From: Spirosoma foliorum
Lineage (GTDB): Bacteria > Bacteroidota > Bacteroidia > Cytophagales > Spirosomataceae
DNA length: 64,000 bases
Direction: 5' to 3'
Assembly (NCBI RefSeq): GCF_014117325.1
Contig: NZ_CP059732.1
Location: 7,505,001-7,569,000, forward strand
How positions within the stretch are numbered: position 1 is the first letter of the stretch; every line of letters starts with the position of its first letter. The translations under genes were made by a program, and so were the position numbers. Below, piece after piece: positions 18,674-27,078 of this stretch. The notes under the pieces were generated by a model. The model was not told where the DNA came from and did not search any database. It saw nothing but the letters and a program-made list of their open reading frames with translations.

Positions 18674-18750
18674 AGTAATGAATAATGGATAATGGCCAAT
18701 GAATAATGCATTGATAGATACGATCATTGTACATTGTTCATTATCCATTA
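18674..18750. repeat. Inverted repeat, TAATGnATAATG family, copy 1
   Basis: The arm near 18676-18710 carries TAATGAATAATGGATAATG. The opposing arm, 18724-18750, carries TTCATTATCCATTA, so the arms pair over about 25 bases with several mismatches. The same motif family recurs at 34807-34873 and 56177-56262. It lies at the start of thiL and produces that gene's spurious N-terminal extension. Confidence 0.7.
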
Positions 18751-18788
18751 AAAAAGCCGTTCCGATTTGACATACGGAACGGCTTTTT
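18751..18788. terminator. Rho-independent terminator
   Basis: Perfect 14-base arms AAAAAGCCGTTCCG (18751-18764) and CGGAACGGCTTTTT (18775-18788) with a 10-base loop. It directly follows the lipoprotein gene on the minus strand and separates it from thiL; the tracts allow action on both strands. Confidence 0.88.
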
Positions 18789-18811
18789 CTGGTAATTGGT
18801 TTGCGAATGTC

Positions 18812-19261
18812 TTAGGGATTTGTCAGCGTGTAGACGTTTGTTGTATTACCTGTCTTCTGGCTGGCTGTTGTTCGGGTAAGTTTTAAGTTGCTGTCGTCAA
18901 TGGAGTTAATCGTAAAGGTGATGGTTCCATTGTCGCCCGTTGGCGAAGGGTTCAGGTTCGTCAGTTTGAGCGTATTGTCATCGGGAAGGGAATACTGACC
19001 AGTAAATTTATTCCCATCGAATTCAGTGTATACAACGGTTGGGGGTGAACTCAAATCAAGCTTAAAGCTGGTATAGTTGCGAATATTGGTAGTTCCTCCT
19101 TTGGTGTAAACAGTGGTACTGTTTTCATCCACTTTGCTAGCTGTCCAGACTTTGGCAATTCGTTCTGAAACGGGAGCTACCTTACTACCACCACAGCCCA
19201 TTACTAGTAGGCTAAACAGGGTTAATACTGAAAGAAAAGCGATAGAATAAGTCTTTCTCAT
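18812..19261 (-). CDS. Lipocalin-like small lipoprotein
   Basis: A 149-residue lipoprotein with lipobox VMGC (Cys about residue 23). The mature sequence fits the lipocalin-like domain common in Bacteroidota lipoproteins: a start at RIAKVWTASKVDENSTTVY, then short beta strands (YTSFKLDLSSPPTVVYTEFD, FTGQYSLPDDNTLKLTN) and a C-terminal SNLKLTRTTAS strand. The function of this group is unknown. The gene stands alone, ended by a strong terminator. Upstream on the minus strand a TTTTG (in 19320-19332) and TAACTTTA lie about 21 bases apart and could be its promoter, with one mismatch in the -7 element. Confidence 0.82.
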   Translation of the reverse strand: MRKTYSIAFLSVLTLFSLLVMGCGGSKVAPVSERIAKVWTASKVDENSTTVYTKGGTTNIRNYTSFKLDLSSPPTVVYTEFDGNKFTGQYSLPDDNTLKLTNLNPSPTGDNGTITFTINSIDDSNLKLTRTTASQKTGNTTNVYTLTNP

Positions 19262-19365
19262 AGTTAATCAAATGCAAGAGAATCAGAGTGGCTAAAGTTA
19301 CGCTAATTTTGTTGGCACTCGCAAAATTGATGCCTAATAATTCATTTGTTTGAGCCAACGGACAT

Positions 19366-19617
19366 ATGTCTCTTACTACCCCAAGTTCATTACCATCGTA
19401 TACCCGTATGCAGCTAGCTTTACGCAATGGGCAGGATCGTGACGAAATCTGGTGCGCGTACGAAGGCATTATTTATGACCTATCAACATCGCGTTTATGG
19501 CGTAATGGTAAACATTATGAACACTGGGCTGGACAAGATCTTACCGATGAACTGGCTGATGCTCCCCATACCGACCGTGTTTTTAGTCGCTTCCCAGCGA
19601 TTGGGAAATTAATCTAA
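19366..19617 (+). CDS. Cytochrome b5-like heme-binding domain protein
   Basis: An 83-residue protein consisting only of a cytochrome b5-like domain of the short 'predicted heme/steroid-binding' type. Evidence is the segment DEIWCAYEGIIYDLSTSRLW, followed by NGKHYEHWAGQDLTDELADA and a C-terminal FSRFPAIGKL, a pattern seen in that group. There is no signal peptide or membrane anchor. The classical HPGG motif is absent, replaced by GKHYEHWAG, so heme ligation by the usual histidine pair is uncertain. It lies 68 bases before the N-acetylglucosamine kinase-like gene, with no obvious functional link. A TAATTTTG at 19304-19311 may be its -7 promoter element. Confidence 0.8.
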   Translation: MSLTTPSSLPSYTRMQLALRNGQDRDEIWCAYEGIIYDLSTSRLWRNGKHYEHWAGQDLTDELADAPHTDRVFSRFPAIGKLI

Positions 19618-19685
19618 TGGTCAAGATTTCATGTTATACCCGATTAAACGTGAAATTTTGAACCTGGAACCTGAAATTGTTAAAC

Positions 19686-20534
19686 ATGAAAATTCTGATC
19701 GCTGATAGCGGCTCAACTAAAACCGACTGGCGACTTGTTGATAGCAATGGCAGTACATACGCTATTCAAACGGATGGATTCAATCCTTATTATCAGACTA
19801 CTGCTCAAATGGTTAATACGTTGCAGGCGCAATTGATTCCATACCTGAACGATACCGATATCACGAAGGTTTTTTTTTATGGAACAGGTTGCACTGGCCC
19901 AACGGTGAATCCTATTGTTGCCGATGCGCTTCAGGCAGTATTGCCTGGTTTGCAGGTTGTTGAGGTAAATAGTGACATGCTGGGAGCCGCCCGAGGAGCA
20001 ATCGGTCACCAATCCGGAATAGCCTGCATTTTGGGAACGGGGTCAAATGCCTGCTGCTATGAGGGAGGTCAACTCACACGAGGTATTCAATCACTTGGGT
20101 TTTGGCTGGGCGATGAGGGAAGCGGAGGATATTTGGGTAAAACGCTCGTTCGGGATTTTTTTCAGGAACGCTTACCCGCCGAACTCCGCGAAGCCTTTCA
20201 ATTACGTTACGCCCTGGATCGCCCAACGTTACTTGAAAATGCGTATCAAAAGCCTTTCCCTAATCGATACTTTGCCGCATTTACACCATTCTTATCCGAG
20301 CATCTGGAACATCCTTACATCGCCAATTTGGTGACGGAGGCCTTTGTGTTATTTCTGACTACCTATGTCAAACGGTTTCCCGAAGCCAGTTCGTGGCCGA
20401 TTTATTTTGTAGGGTCGATTGCTTACTATTTTGCGAAACCACTGCAACTGGCTGTCAAACAAACAGGCTTAACAATGGGTAGTATTCTAAAAGCACCTGC
20501 CGAACAGTTAGTTGAATTCCATAAAAATGGGTAA
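19686..20534 (+). CDS. N-acetylglucosamine kinase-like protein (BadF/BadG ATPase family)
   Basis: A 282-residue cytoplasmic kinase of the BadF/BadG/BcrA/BcrD ATPase fold, most like bacterial and eukaryotic N-acetylglucosamine kinases. The ATP-binding phosphate-1 motif ILIADSGSTKTDWRLVD is at residues 3-19, and the phosphate-2 region with CILGTGSNACCYEGG lies near residue 120, followed by GFWLGDEGSGGYLGK. The ATG at 19686 is preferred; the upstream TTG at 19677 only adds three residues. The likely role is phosphorylation of N-acetylglucosamine or muramic-acid-derived sugar in amino-sugar recycling. That fits the GH3 beta-N-acetylhexosaminidase-type protein at 41-44 kb, but this link is inference. 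Confidence 0.88.
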   Translation: MKILIADSGSTKTDWRLVDSNGSTYAIQTDGFNPYYQTTAQMVNTLQAQLIPYLNDTDITKVFFYGTGCTGPTVNPIVADALQAVLPGLQVVEVNSDMLGAARGAIGHQSGIACILGTGSNACCYEGGQLTRGIQSLGFWLGDEGSGGYLGKTLVRDFFQERLPAELREAFQLRYALDRPTLLENAYQKPFPNRYFAAFTPFLSEHLEHPYIANLVTEAFVLFLTTYVKRFPEASSWPIYFVGSIAYYFAKPLQLAVKQTGLTMGSILKAPAEQLVEFHKNG

Positions 20535-20567
20535 GTTCCGTGTGTTCGCCGTACTTTTGCAGAATGT

Positions 20568-20657
20568 TTTACGGTTTACAGTATTCAGTCTACGGTGGGC
20601 TGACGAATAACTCTCGATGTGTTAGCCCATCGTAAACCGGATACTGTAAACCGTAAA
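20568..20657. repeat. Nested inverted repeat between kinase and reductase genes
   Basis: Perfect 17-base outer arms (TTTACGGTTTACAGTAT at 20568-20584, and its complement at 20641-20657) enclose a second, inner pair: TACGGTGGGCT (20591-20601) with AGCCCATCGTA (20623-20633), one G-T wobble. The right outer and inner arms are joined by ACCGG. No U-run, so not a typical terminator. Confidence 0.85.
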
Positions 20658-20675
20658 CTGACAATCACCTGAATA

Positions 20676-21746
20676 ATGGCAAATCGGTATTTTTTGAAAA
20701 TAAAAGACATCGTTCGGGAAACGCCCGATGCGGTGACAATAAGCTTCTGGCACCCCATTAACGAAGAAGTTCGCTATCAGCCGGGGCAATTCCTGACTTT
20801 TTTACTCAACATAGATGGGCAAAAGATACGCCGGTCGTACTCAATGGCGTCGTCGCCCCACGTTGATGTATCCTTGTCTGTATCGGTAAAGCGTGTTCCG
20901 GGTGGACTGGCCTCAAATTACCTCTGCGATCGTATCCAACCCGGCGATATTCTGGAAACCCTTGAGCCTATGGGCACGTTCGTCCCGAAACTTGATCCCC
21001 AAAATCGGCGGACAATTATCCTGATTGGGGCGGGCAGTGGTATTACGCCCCTTTTCTCGATGGCGAAATCGGCGATGCACGTAGAACCCAACAGCCGGGT
21101 GTGGCTGATCTATGGTAATCGTAACCAGGAGTCCATTATTTATAAAGCGCATTTAGATGCGATGGAACAAGGTTATGGACGTTCGCGCTTTCAGGTAACG
21201 CATATTCTGAGTCAGCCCAGCGCAGGTTGGACTGGTGCCGAAGGTCGCCTGAATCAGCATACATTGACGAAATTATTAGATCAGCTTCCGGCTTCTGAAC
21301 GCCAGAATGCCAGTTTTTACTTATGTGGACCCGATGGTATGATGGCCGAAGTGCGCTCAGCCTTATCGTTGGTTGGTGTTTCTTCGGAACACGTTCATAA
21401 AGAAAGCTATGCTACAGCACCAGTTATGGCGGGTGAAGTGGTTGAAGAACCCGTTACAGCTGCCGATAATGGAACACCAGAAGTAACGGTCCTGTATGAA
21501 GGTAGCGAGTATAAATTCGCCGTTGCCCCTCATCAGACTATTCTGGAAGCAGCGCTGGATTTGGATATTGACTTGCCGTACTCCTGTCAGGCGGGTATGT
21601 GTACGGCTTGTCTGGGACGCTGTACATCGGGTAAGGTGAAACTAGACGAAGAAGACGGTTTATCCGAGTCGGAATTGAAGGCTGGTTACGTGCTTACCTG
21701 CGTAGCTCACCCCGTTGGTCCGAATGTCGTTATTGAGATTGAGTAA
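20676..21746 (+). CDS. FAD/NAD(P) reductase with C-terminal 2Fe-2S ferredoxin domain
   Basis: A 356-residue electron-transfer flavoprotein of the phenylacetate-monooxygenase-reductase (PaaE)/HCP-reductase type. An FAD-binding domain (about 1-105) has the RRSYSMASSP motif from residue 52. A NAD(P)-binding domain (about 110-235) has IGAGSGITPLFSMAKSAM and YLCGPDGMM. The C-terminal plant-type 2Fe-2S domain (about 265-356) has ligands Cys304, Cys309, Cys312 and a fourth Cys about 342. It would pass electrons from NAD(P)H to an oxygenase or other partner. No paa or oxygenase gene is adjacent, so the partner is unknown. Transcription ends at the strong terminator at 21755. Confidence 0.9.
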   Translation: MANRYFLKIKDIVRETPDAVTISFWHPINEEVRYQPGQFLTFLLNIDGQKIRRSYSMASSPHVDVSLSVSVKRVPGGLASNYLCDRIQPGDILETLEPMGTFVPKLDPQNRRTIILIGAGSGITPLFSMAKSAMHVEPNSRVWLIYGNRNQESIIYKAHLDAMEQGYGRSRFQVTHILSQPSAGWTGAEGRLNQHTLTKLLDQLPASERQNASFYLCGPDGMMAEVRSALSLVGVSSEHVHKESYATAPVMAGEVVEEPVTAADNGTPEVTVLYEGSEYKFAVAPHQTILEAALDLDIDLPYSCQAGMCTACLGRCTSGKVKLDEEDGLSESELKAGYVLTCVAHPVGPNVVIEIE

Positions 21747-21754
21747 AAGACTCT

Positions 21755-21807
21755 TTCTAAACAAAAAAGGGTAGATGGCATCGGCTATCTCCCCTTTTTT
21801 GTTTAGA
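21755..21807. terminator. Bidirectional terminator between convergent genes
   Basis: TCTAAACAAAAAAGGG (21756-21771) pairs with CCCTTTTTTGTTTAGA (21792-21807) around a loop that extends the stem imperfectly with GTAGAT/ATCTC. It serves the reductase gene on plus and the BlaR1-type gene on minus. Confidence 0.85.
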
Positions 21808-21818
21808 GAACTTATTCC

Positions 21819-24059
21819 CTACTCGTCAATTTTGGGTGCCACCGCTGGTTTCGGAGCCGAGCGAGGTTTGGCAACCCGTGCAGGGGGAGTAGGAGGGGCA
21901 ATTGCCGGCGCTGCCTGAACACGTACTGCTGGTGCCGCTGGTACTGCAGGTACTACTACATCTACTCTGGGGGCTATTGCAGGGCGAGGAGCACGTGGGG
22001 CACGCGGAGTGCGTGTAATGCGGCCTCTGCCTGTGTTGACGTTGACATTCATGCCCATATCCAGATTGGGTAGGTCGCTAGTTATTCGGGATAGGCTTTC
22101 GCCATGTCGTTCCATTTCTACTGATAACCGCTCTAGTTGTGCATCCAACTGGCGAGATTCGAGTTCTAGTTTTTCCAGCGGTTTTCGAGCCTCCAGTAAT
22201 TTTGCCTGAGTAGCTTCTAACTGCCGATTGGCCTCCTCAATACTAGCTTCCTGTTTCTTTATTTCTGGCTCAAAAGCGGCTACTTGCTTCTCCATTTCTT
22301 CCAGACTTAATTTCTGCTTTCCATCCTGACGCATCATCTGTTGTTGCTTCTCAATGAGACTATTGCGTAACTGCATCAGCTTCTCTTTACGCCACTCCAA
22401 CATCTGTTGGTTTCGTCCGAACTCCTCAATGGGAAACTGCATTTTCTCCATCTGAAGGTGTAACGTCTGAACCTGATGCGCCCGCTCATTCATAAGCCTG
22501 CTTAGGCTATCGATTTGCCGTTGCTGGAAAGCGCGCTGAGGGGCAAGGGTGTCATTTGCTAACAGGAACGCATCGTGGCTATTACGAGTAGCAGCCGCAA
22601 GCGCATCGTCGATAATGCTTTTATAATCGACTTTCGCTAAGCCTTCTACGGTTCCGTCTGGGCTGAGGGGAACGTTTTTCAGTGCTGATGATGCGACAAT
22701 GTTATCGTAATCAATGTGCGATAAGCCTTCGGTCAAAGCACCCATTCCGTTATCAAACGCCTGATTCTTTTCAATAATCGTTAATAGAATGTCTCGGTCA
22801 GCTTGTTTGACCGCATCAAGCGATAGCTGCCCATTCATCACCTGATTCAGTTGAGTTTGTAATTTAGTTAATCGGGCTGCCGACAGCTTTTGGCCTTTCC
22901 AGATCACATAGCCCACTTTCTTGCCATCGACCATACCATATTCAGAATTACCATCAATTTTATGCCGACGGGTCGATTGAGCAGGTTTGGGTTGTTTGGT
23001 TTCCTTTTTCGTATCATCCTGTTTCTGGACTGCATAAACCGATACACTCATCAGCAAAATAGTCGCAAGGGTTAAACCAGCCAGACTGGCATTGGAGACG
23101 AAGGGGCGCGTTGGAACCCCCAGCACCCGACGAACCCGATGCAATAAGTGTTGCCGTTTTGAGGCAAATGCCATCGCCAAAGCGGGAGTCTGTTCAAGTT
23201 GCATAAGCCGTAGTTCTTCTACACGGGCAAGCGCTTGTGCCAGAATACGACCATTGCCTCCGCAAGCTTCTACCGCCAAATCGTCGCAGCAATGTTCACG
23301 CTCTTCTCGCACACGAGCTGATAGCCACCACAGCGCAGGATGAAAGAAATAGAGCACTTCAACAACCGATTGGAGTAGGTTCACGGCGTAATCATGCCGT
23401 TTTACGTGGGCTAATTCATGTGCCAAAACCGCTTCGACTTCACGCATAGACAGGCTTGTGGCTAAGCCAATGGGGAGCAATAAAACGGGCTTTAACATGC
23501 CAACCACCATAGGTACCGCAATACGTGCCGATTCACGAACTTGCACAACGGTTTTGATCATCAGGGCCGAACGAAGCTGGTTCGTTAACGAAAGCCAGTT
23601 TTTGGTGGCAGGCTGCGTAGCTGTTTTGCTTAGCCGTTGCAGATAAAGCCACCCCCCTGCCAGTCGCAACCCGAACAAGGCCACACCAATTAGGTAGATC
23701 AGGACAAATTGACTCAGATGCCTTTCCAGAAATAGCTGCGTTTGTTGCTGCCAGGGTAAACTTTGCGTCACCGTTTGCCAGCGAACCAGTTTAGCATAGT
23801 GGATGGCGGCTGACGGCACGATTGGTTGATTCTCAACAACTGGCTCATAATACCAGATAAACGTAGCCCCTGATACCAAAAGTTGGGTGAGCAGGGTGAG
23901 CACACTAACGCGATAGCGCAGCATACTGGATTGGTTCCGAAGAAGATGAAGCACTACAGCTACCGGCAAAACCAACGCAAAACCCTGCCAGAGCGCATGG
24001 AGTAGCGTCCAGCCCAGGGCATCCACCACTGAATTCGACAAAAAATGGAAAGCGTTCAT
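21819..24059 (-). CDS. BlaR1/MecR1-type M56 family antirepressor metallopeptidase
   Basis: A 746-residue membrane metalloprotease with four N-terminal membrane segments (about 12-35, 47-70, 110-135, 305-330). The zinc site HELAHVKRHDYAVN begins near residue 213 and CDDLAVEACGG follows, as in M56 peptidases. Family members sense a signal and cleave the BlaI-type repressor. The extracytoplasmic part is not a penicillin-binding domain. It has a tail of about 400 residues with heptad-like coiled coil (about 520-680, many Gln, Glu, Leu, Met) and a C-terminal Pro/Ala/Arg-rich stretch (about 690-746). The signal it senses is therefore unlikely to be the usual beta-lactam acyl-enzyme. It lies downstream of the BlaI-type repressor on the same strand. 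Confidence 0.9.
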   Translation of the reverse strand: MNAFHFLSNSVVDALGWTLLHALWQGFALVLPVAVVLHLLRNQSSMLRYRVSVLTLLTQLLVSGATFIWYYEPVVENQPIVPSAAIHYAKLVRWQTVTQSLPWQQQTQLFLERHLSQFVLIYLIGVALFGLRLAGGWLYLQRLSKTATQPATKNWLSLTNQLRSALMIKTVVQVRESARIAVPMVVGMLKPVLLLPIGLATSLSMREVEAVLAHELAHVKRHDYAVNLLQSVVEVLYFFHPALWWLSARVREEREHCCDDLAVEACGGNGRILAQALARVEELRLMQLEQTPALAMAFASKRQHLLHRVRRVLGVPTRPFVSNASLAGLTLATILLMSVSVYAVQKQDDTKKETKQPKPAQSTRRHKIDGNSEYGMVDGKKVGYVIWKGQKLSAARLTKLQTQLNQVMNGQLSLDAVKQADRDILLTIIEKNQAFDNGMGALTEGLSHIDYDNIVASSALKNVPLSPDGTVEGLAKVDYKSIIDDALAAATRNSHDAFLLANDTLAPQRAFQQRQIDSLSRLMNERAHQVQTLHLQMEKMQFPIEEFGRNQQMLEWRKEKLMQLRNSLIEKQQQMMRQDGKQKLSLEEMEKQVAAFEPEIKKQEASIEEANRQLEATQAKLLEARKPLEKLELESRQLDAQLERLSVEMERHGESLSRITSDLPNLDMGMNVNVNTGRGRITRTPRAPRAPRPAIAPRVDVVVPAVPAAPAVRVQAAPAIAPPTPPARVAKPRSAPKPAVAPKIDE

Positions 24060-24126
24060 GAGTTATAGGAAATCGTTAAGTGTGAGTAAAATCATTTTAT
24101 CAGTTCACAAAATCAGGTCAATCAGC

Positions 24127-24501
24127 TTAATCAGATAAATCTCGGTTCAGATCACTCAGCAGATTTTTAATCTCATCTAATTCTTCGCGCGAGGCTTTAT
24201 GTTGACCCAATATCTGCATAACTAACTTCGATGCTGATCCCCGAAAAGCCGTTTCAACAAAACGGTCAACTAAGTTCCGTTGGGTAGCTTCTTCGCTGAC
24301 TGCCGCTGTGTAGGTATGCGAGCGACCATCTTCCTCGCGGGAAAGCAGCCCTTTCTCGTACATAATCTGCATTAATTTCAGAGCCGTTGTATAACCGAGG
24401 TCTCGGCTTTGGCTCAACGTATCGTGTACCTGACGTACTGTACTGGGCCCATTGGTCCAGAGTACATGCAGGATTTCCAGTTCAGAGTCCGTTGGCTTCA
24501 T
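24127..24501 (-). CDS. BlaI/MecI/CopY-family transcriptional repressor
   Basis: A 124-residue winged-helix repressor typical of the family: MKPTDSELEILHVLWTNGPS at the start, the recognition region TVRQVHDTLSQSRDLGYTTA, and LMQIMYEKGLLSREEDGRSH. The C-terminal half (about 80-124) is a helical dimerisation region and contains the probable cleavage site for the M56 peptidase. It is the first gene of a two-gene unit with the BlaR1-type gene (67 bases apart). Two inverted repeats with the half-site TACGA lie 8 and 34 bases upstream of its ATG, giving strong evidence for autoregulation. Confidence 0.94.
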   Translation of the reverse strand: MKPTDSELEILHVLWTNGPSTVRQVHDTLSQSRDLGYTTALKLMQIMYEKGLLSREEDGRSHTYTAAVSEEATQRNLVDRFVETAFRGSASKLVMQILGQHKASREELDEIKNLLSDLNRDLSD

Positions 24502-24508
24502 GATTCAT

Positions 24509-24550
24509 CTACGAATAATTTCGTAGCAAACATATACGAAGGTTTTCGTA
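24509..24550. promoter_or_regulatory. Two operator dyads upstream of the BlaI-type gene
   Basis: CTACGA-ATAATT-TCGTAG (24509-24526) and TACGAA-GGTT-TTCGTA (24535-24550) are two perfect dyads sharing the half-site TACGA/TCGTA, 26 bases apart by start (about two and a half helical turns). Position directly before the repressor start and similarity to the paired dyads of BlaI/MecI operators support this call. The half-site differs from the classical TACA/TGTA. Confidence 0.8.
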
Positions 24551-24740
24551 GATGCAAATTTGTGAACAAAAAAGTTTTAGAATAGCTTCTTTAGGAAGGA
24601 TTCTTGTGGATTCTGTTGGGTGTATGTTTCTTTGGTAGTTCGGGCCACAGATTCTATACAGATGCACTGCATACGAATAGCATCTAAATGGGGTAGAATC
24701 CACAACATCAAAAGAATCTCTAGAATCTTATCATTTAACA
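24551..24740. other. Spacer upstream of the M3 peptidase, with weak inverted repeat
   Basis: An imperfect inverted repeat is visible: GGATTCTTGTGGATTCTGTTGG near 24598 against GAATCCACAACATCAAAAGA near 24696, matching over about 15 bases. No gene. It also holds the peptidase promoter region, in which no convincing TAnnTTTG was found. Confidence 0.4.
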
Positions 24741-26471
24741 ATGACTGCAAACGAAACCCTGACTATTCCAACTCGGCCTGCCCGCCCATTTATTGGTGAG
24801 GCTATAAGCTTGCAAAGCTGGGACGATGTTAAACCACTTTTCGATGACTTGCTGGCACGACCGCTGAACAACGCCAATGACCTACGACAATGGTTACTCG
24901 ACCGAAGTGAACTTGAATCGTATTTGTCGGAAGATTTTGCGTGGCGTTACATTCGAATGACTTGCGATACGGCTAATGAAGAGTTGGTCAATAATCTCAA
25001 CTTCTTTATTGCCGAGATTCAGCCGCCCATGACTGCGTACGGCAATGACCTTGACCTGAAAGCGGTGAATAGCCCCTTTTTAAGTGAGCTGACCGACGAG
25101 GGGTACGATATTATGGTACGGGGTATGAAGAAGGCAATCGAGATTTTCCGGGAAGAAAATATTCCGCTTCAAACTGAACTTCAGACCGAGGAACGAAAAT
25201 ATGGAGCCATTGTTGGCGCCATGACTGTAACAATTGACGGTCAGGAAATGACCCTGCCCGCTGCCAGCGATCGACTGCAATCTACCGATCGGGCTGTGCG
25301 TGAAGAAGCCTGGCGTAAAATCTGGGAGCGTCGCTATCAGGATCACGAGGAACTTGATCAGTTGTTCGACCGGTTGCGGGCACTCCGTCATGAAATAGCT
25401 GTTAATGCCGGCTTTGCCAATTTTCGGGATTATTCGTTTGCCGCTCTGGGCCGGTTCGATTATACACCACAGGATTGCATCAATTTCCACGAATCTGTAG
25501 CAGAGGCTGTTGTTCCACTGCTCAATGATCTGGCTAGCGAGCGAAAGGAAAAACTTTCCGTTAATCCCCTACGGCCCTGGGATACCAAAGTGGATGTAGA
25601 GGGTCGGCCACCGTTGAAACCATTCGCTACTGGAGATGAACTGCTGGAAAAAGCCATTACCTGCTTCGACCGGCTCGACAAGGAGTTAGGAGATGATCTA
25701 CGGATTATGCGCGCGATGGGTCACCTTGATCTGGAATCACGAAAAGGGAAAGCGCCAGGTGGTTATAATTATCCGCTCGAAGAAATTGGTGTACCATTCA
25801 TTTTCATGAACGCTACCTCAAGTCTGCGCGATTTAGTGACGATGGTTCATGAAGGCGGCCATGCGGTTCATTCCTTCTTAACCCGCGATTTGCCGCTGAA
25901 AGCATTCCGGAATCCACCGATGGAAGTTGCTGAATTGGCTTCCATGAGTATGGAATTACTTTCCATGGATCACTGGGACGTGTTTTTCGAAAACCCGGAT
26001 GAGCTTCGGCGAGCCAAGCTTCAGCATCTGGAATCCATCATCGAAACGCTTCCCTGGGTGGCTACGATCGATAAATTCCAACACTGGATTTATGAGCATC
26101 CAGAGCATACCGATACCGAAAGGCGTGAAAACTGGCTTCGGATTTACAACCAGTTTGCCGATACGGTGACCAACTGGGATGGTTTCGCGTTTTATCAGGA
26201 GTATATCTGGCAGCGTCAGTTGCACTTATACGAAGTGCCTTTCTATTACATTGAGTATGGGATTGCGCAATTGGGCGCCATTGGTGTGTGGCGGAACTAC
26301 CGACGAGATACTAAAGCAGGCTTGGCAGGCTATAAAAAGGCATTGAGTTTAGGCTACAAAGCGCCCATTCGGGAGATATACGCAGCCGCTAACGTACCAT
26401 TCGACTTTTCGCGCGAAAATATTCAAGAGCTGATGACTTTCGTAGGGGAAGAAATGAAGAAATTAGGGTAG
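24741..26471 (+). CDS. M3 family oligoendopeptidase (PepF-like)
   Basis: A 576-residue cytoplasmic zinc metallopeptidase of the oligopeptidase F group of family M3, which trims short peptides. The zinc-binding motif HEGGH occurs at residues 370-374 in VTMVHEGGHAVHSFLTRD, and the third ligand Glu lies about 25 residues later in PPMEVAELASMSMELL. The upstream helical N-terminal half (about 1-280) is typical. Length is normal. The ATG at 24741 is the only sensible start. It is flanked by the bla-type unit and by a small lipoprotein gene, with no shared function visible. Confidence 0.93.
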   Translation: MTANETLTIPTRPARPFIGEAISLQSWDDVKPLFDDLLARPLNNANDLRQWLLDRSELESYLSEDFAWRYIRMTCDTANEELVNNLNFFIAEIQPPMTAYGNDLDLKAVNSPFLSELTDEGYDIMVRGMKKAIEIFREENIPLQTELQTEERKYGAIVGAMTVTIDGQEMTLPAASDRLQSTDRAVREEAWRKIWERRYQDHEELDQLFDRLRALRHEIAVNAGFANFRDYSFAALGRFDYTPQDCINFHESVAEAVVPLLNDLASERKEKLSVNPLRPWDTKVDVEGRPPLKPFATGDELLEKAITCFDRLDKELGDDLRIMRAMGHLDLESRKGKAPGGYNYPLEEIGVPFIFMNATSSLRDLVTMVHEGGHAVHSFLTRDLPLKAFRNPPMEVAELASMSMELLSMDHWDVFFENPDELRRAKLQHLESIIETLPWVATIDKFQHWIYEHPEHTDTERRENWLRIYNQFADTVTNWDGFAFYQEYIWQRQLHLYEVPFYYIEYGIAQLGAIGVWRNYRRDTKAGLAGYKKALSLGYKAPIREIYAAANVPFDFSRENIQELMTFVGEEMKKLG

Positions 26472-26541
26472 TTGTCGCGTCTCAATAGGCGGGAAAAGAA
26501 AAAAACTGACTACTAACGACTGTTGGCTAACGACTGTTTCT

Positions 26542-26549
26542 TATTTTTG
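26542..26549 (+). promoter_or_regulatory. Candidate promoter of the small lipoprotein gene
   Basis: TATTTTTG matches TAnnTTTG, with a TTG at 26523-26525 (16 bases away) as a possible -33 element. The ATG is 26 bases downstream of the box. Confidence 0.4.
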
Positions 26550-26575
26550 TCGAATCAATTCGTAATCAAGTGGCT

Positions 26576-26854
26576 ATGAAACGCGTACTCAATATAGGTT
26601 TGTTGGCTGTGGTGGTGATGTCGCTGGCATCGTGTGACTATCAAAAATATAACTCAGTCCGCCAGGCAGACTACCGGGCAGAAGATTTCCGTTCCGATTA
26701 CAAGGCTGGTGATCCTGAAGTATACGGAAAAGGTAAAGATTCGGCTGCTGTTCAATCAAAATACACCTACACGGCTAATCCAGAGTTAGATGCGAAGGCG
26801 CAAAAAATCCGTGAGAAATTATTTGGACCTCGGAACACGACCCAAAGCCTGTAA
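26576..26854 (+). CDS. Small lipoprotein, function unknown
   Basis: A short lipoprotein of about 92 residues with signal peptide and lipobox SLASC (Cys about residue 21). The mature part is small and charged (KKYNSVRQADYRAEDFRSDY-like composition, with many Tyr, Asp and Lys) and ends with a helical segment PELDAKAQKIREKLFG. No family is recognised. The ATG at 26576 is preferred to a GTG two codons upstream (26570). It stands alone with its own promoter candidate and a strong terminator. Confidence 0.78.
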   Translation: MKRVLNIGLLAVVVMSLASCDYQKYNSVRQADYRAEDFRSDYKAGDPEVYGKGKDSAAVQSKYTYTANPELDAKAQKIREKLFGPRNTTQSL

Positions 26855-26869
26855 TAACGATTGGCTAAT

Positions 26870-26927
26870 GGCAAAATAAAAGCGATGAATCAGCAAATAA
26901 TGGCTGATTCATCGCTTTTATTTTGCC
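26870..26927 (+). terminator. Strong terminator-like hairpin
   Basis: Perfect 25-base arms (26870-26894 and 26903-26927) with an 8-base loop. The core is AAAGCGATGAATCAGC / GCTGATTCATCGCTTT, with a T-run (TTTTATTTT) in the second arm. It ends the small lipoprotein transcript. Confidence 0.85.
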
Positions 26928-27078
26928 AGACCGCTGGCTAAAAAGCTCCGCCTTCCAGACAATCTAACGTGCCGAAAAATAACGTAAATGTAAATTTTTG
27001 CGTTACTTTGTTCACTCAAGTTGAGTCTGAAAAGAGTATTATTTTGTTAGCTAACCGCCTTTACGCGCAAATAAATAT

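Noticed and set aside
17641..18711. thiL start at 18711 with 15 extra residues
   Set aside because: The extra residues are encoded by an inverted repeat; homologues begin near MTDLNTLGEIGL, so the ATG at 18666 is used.
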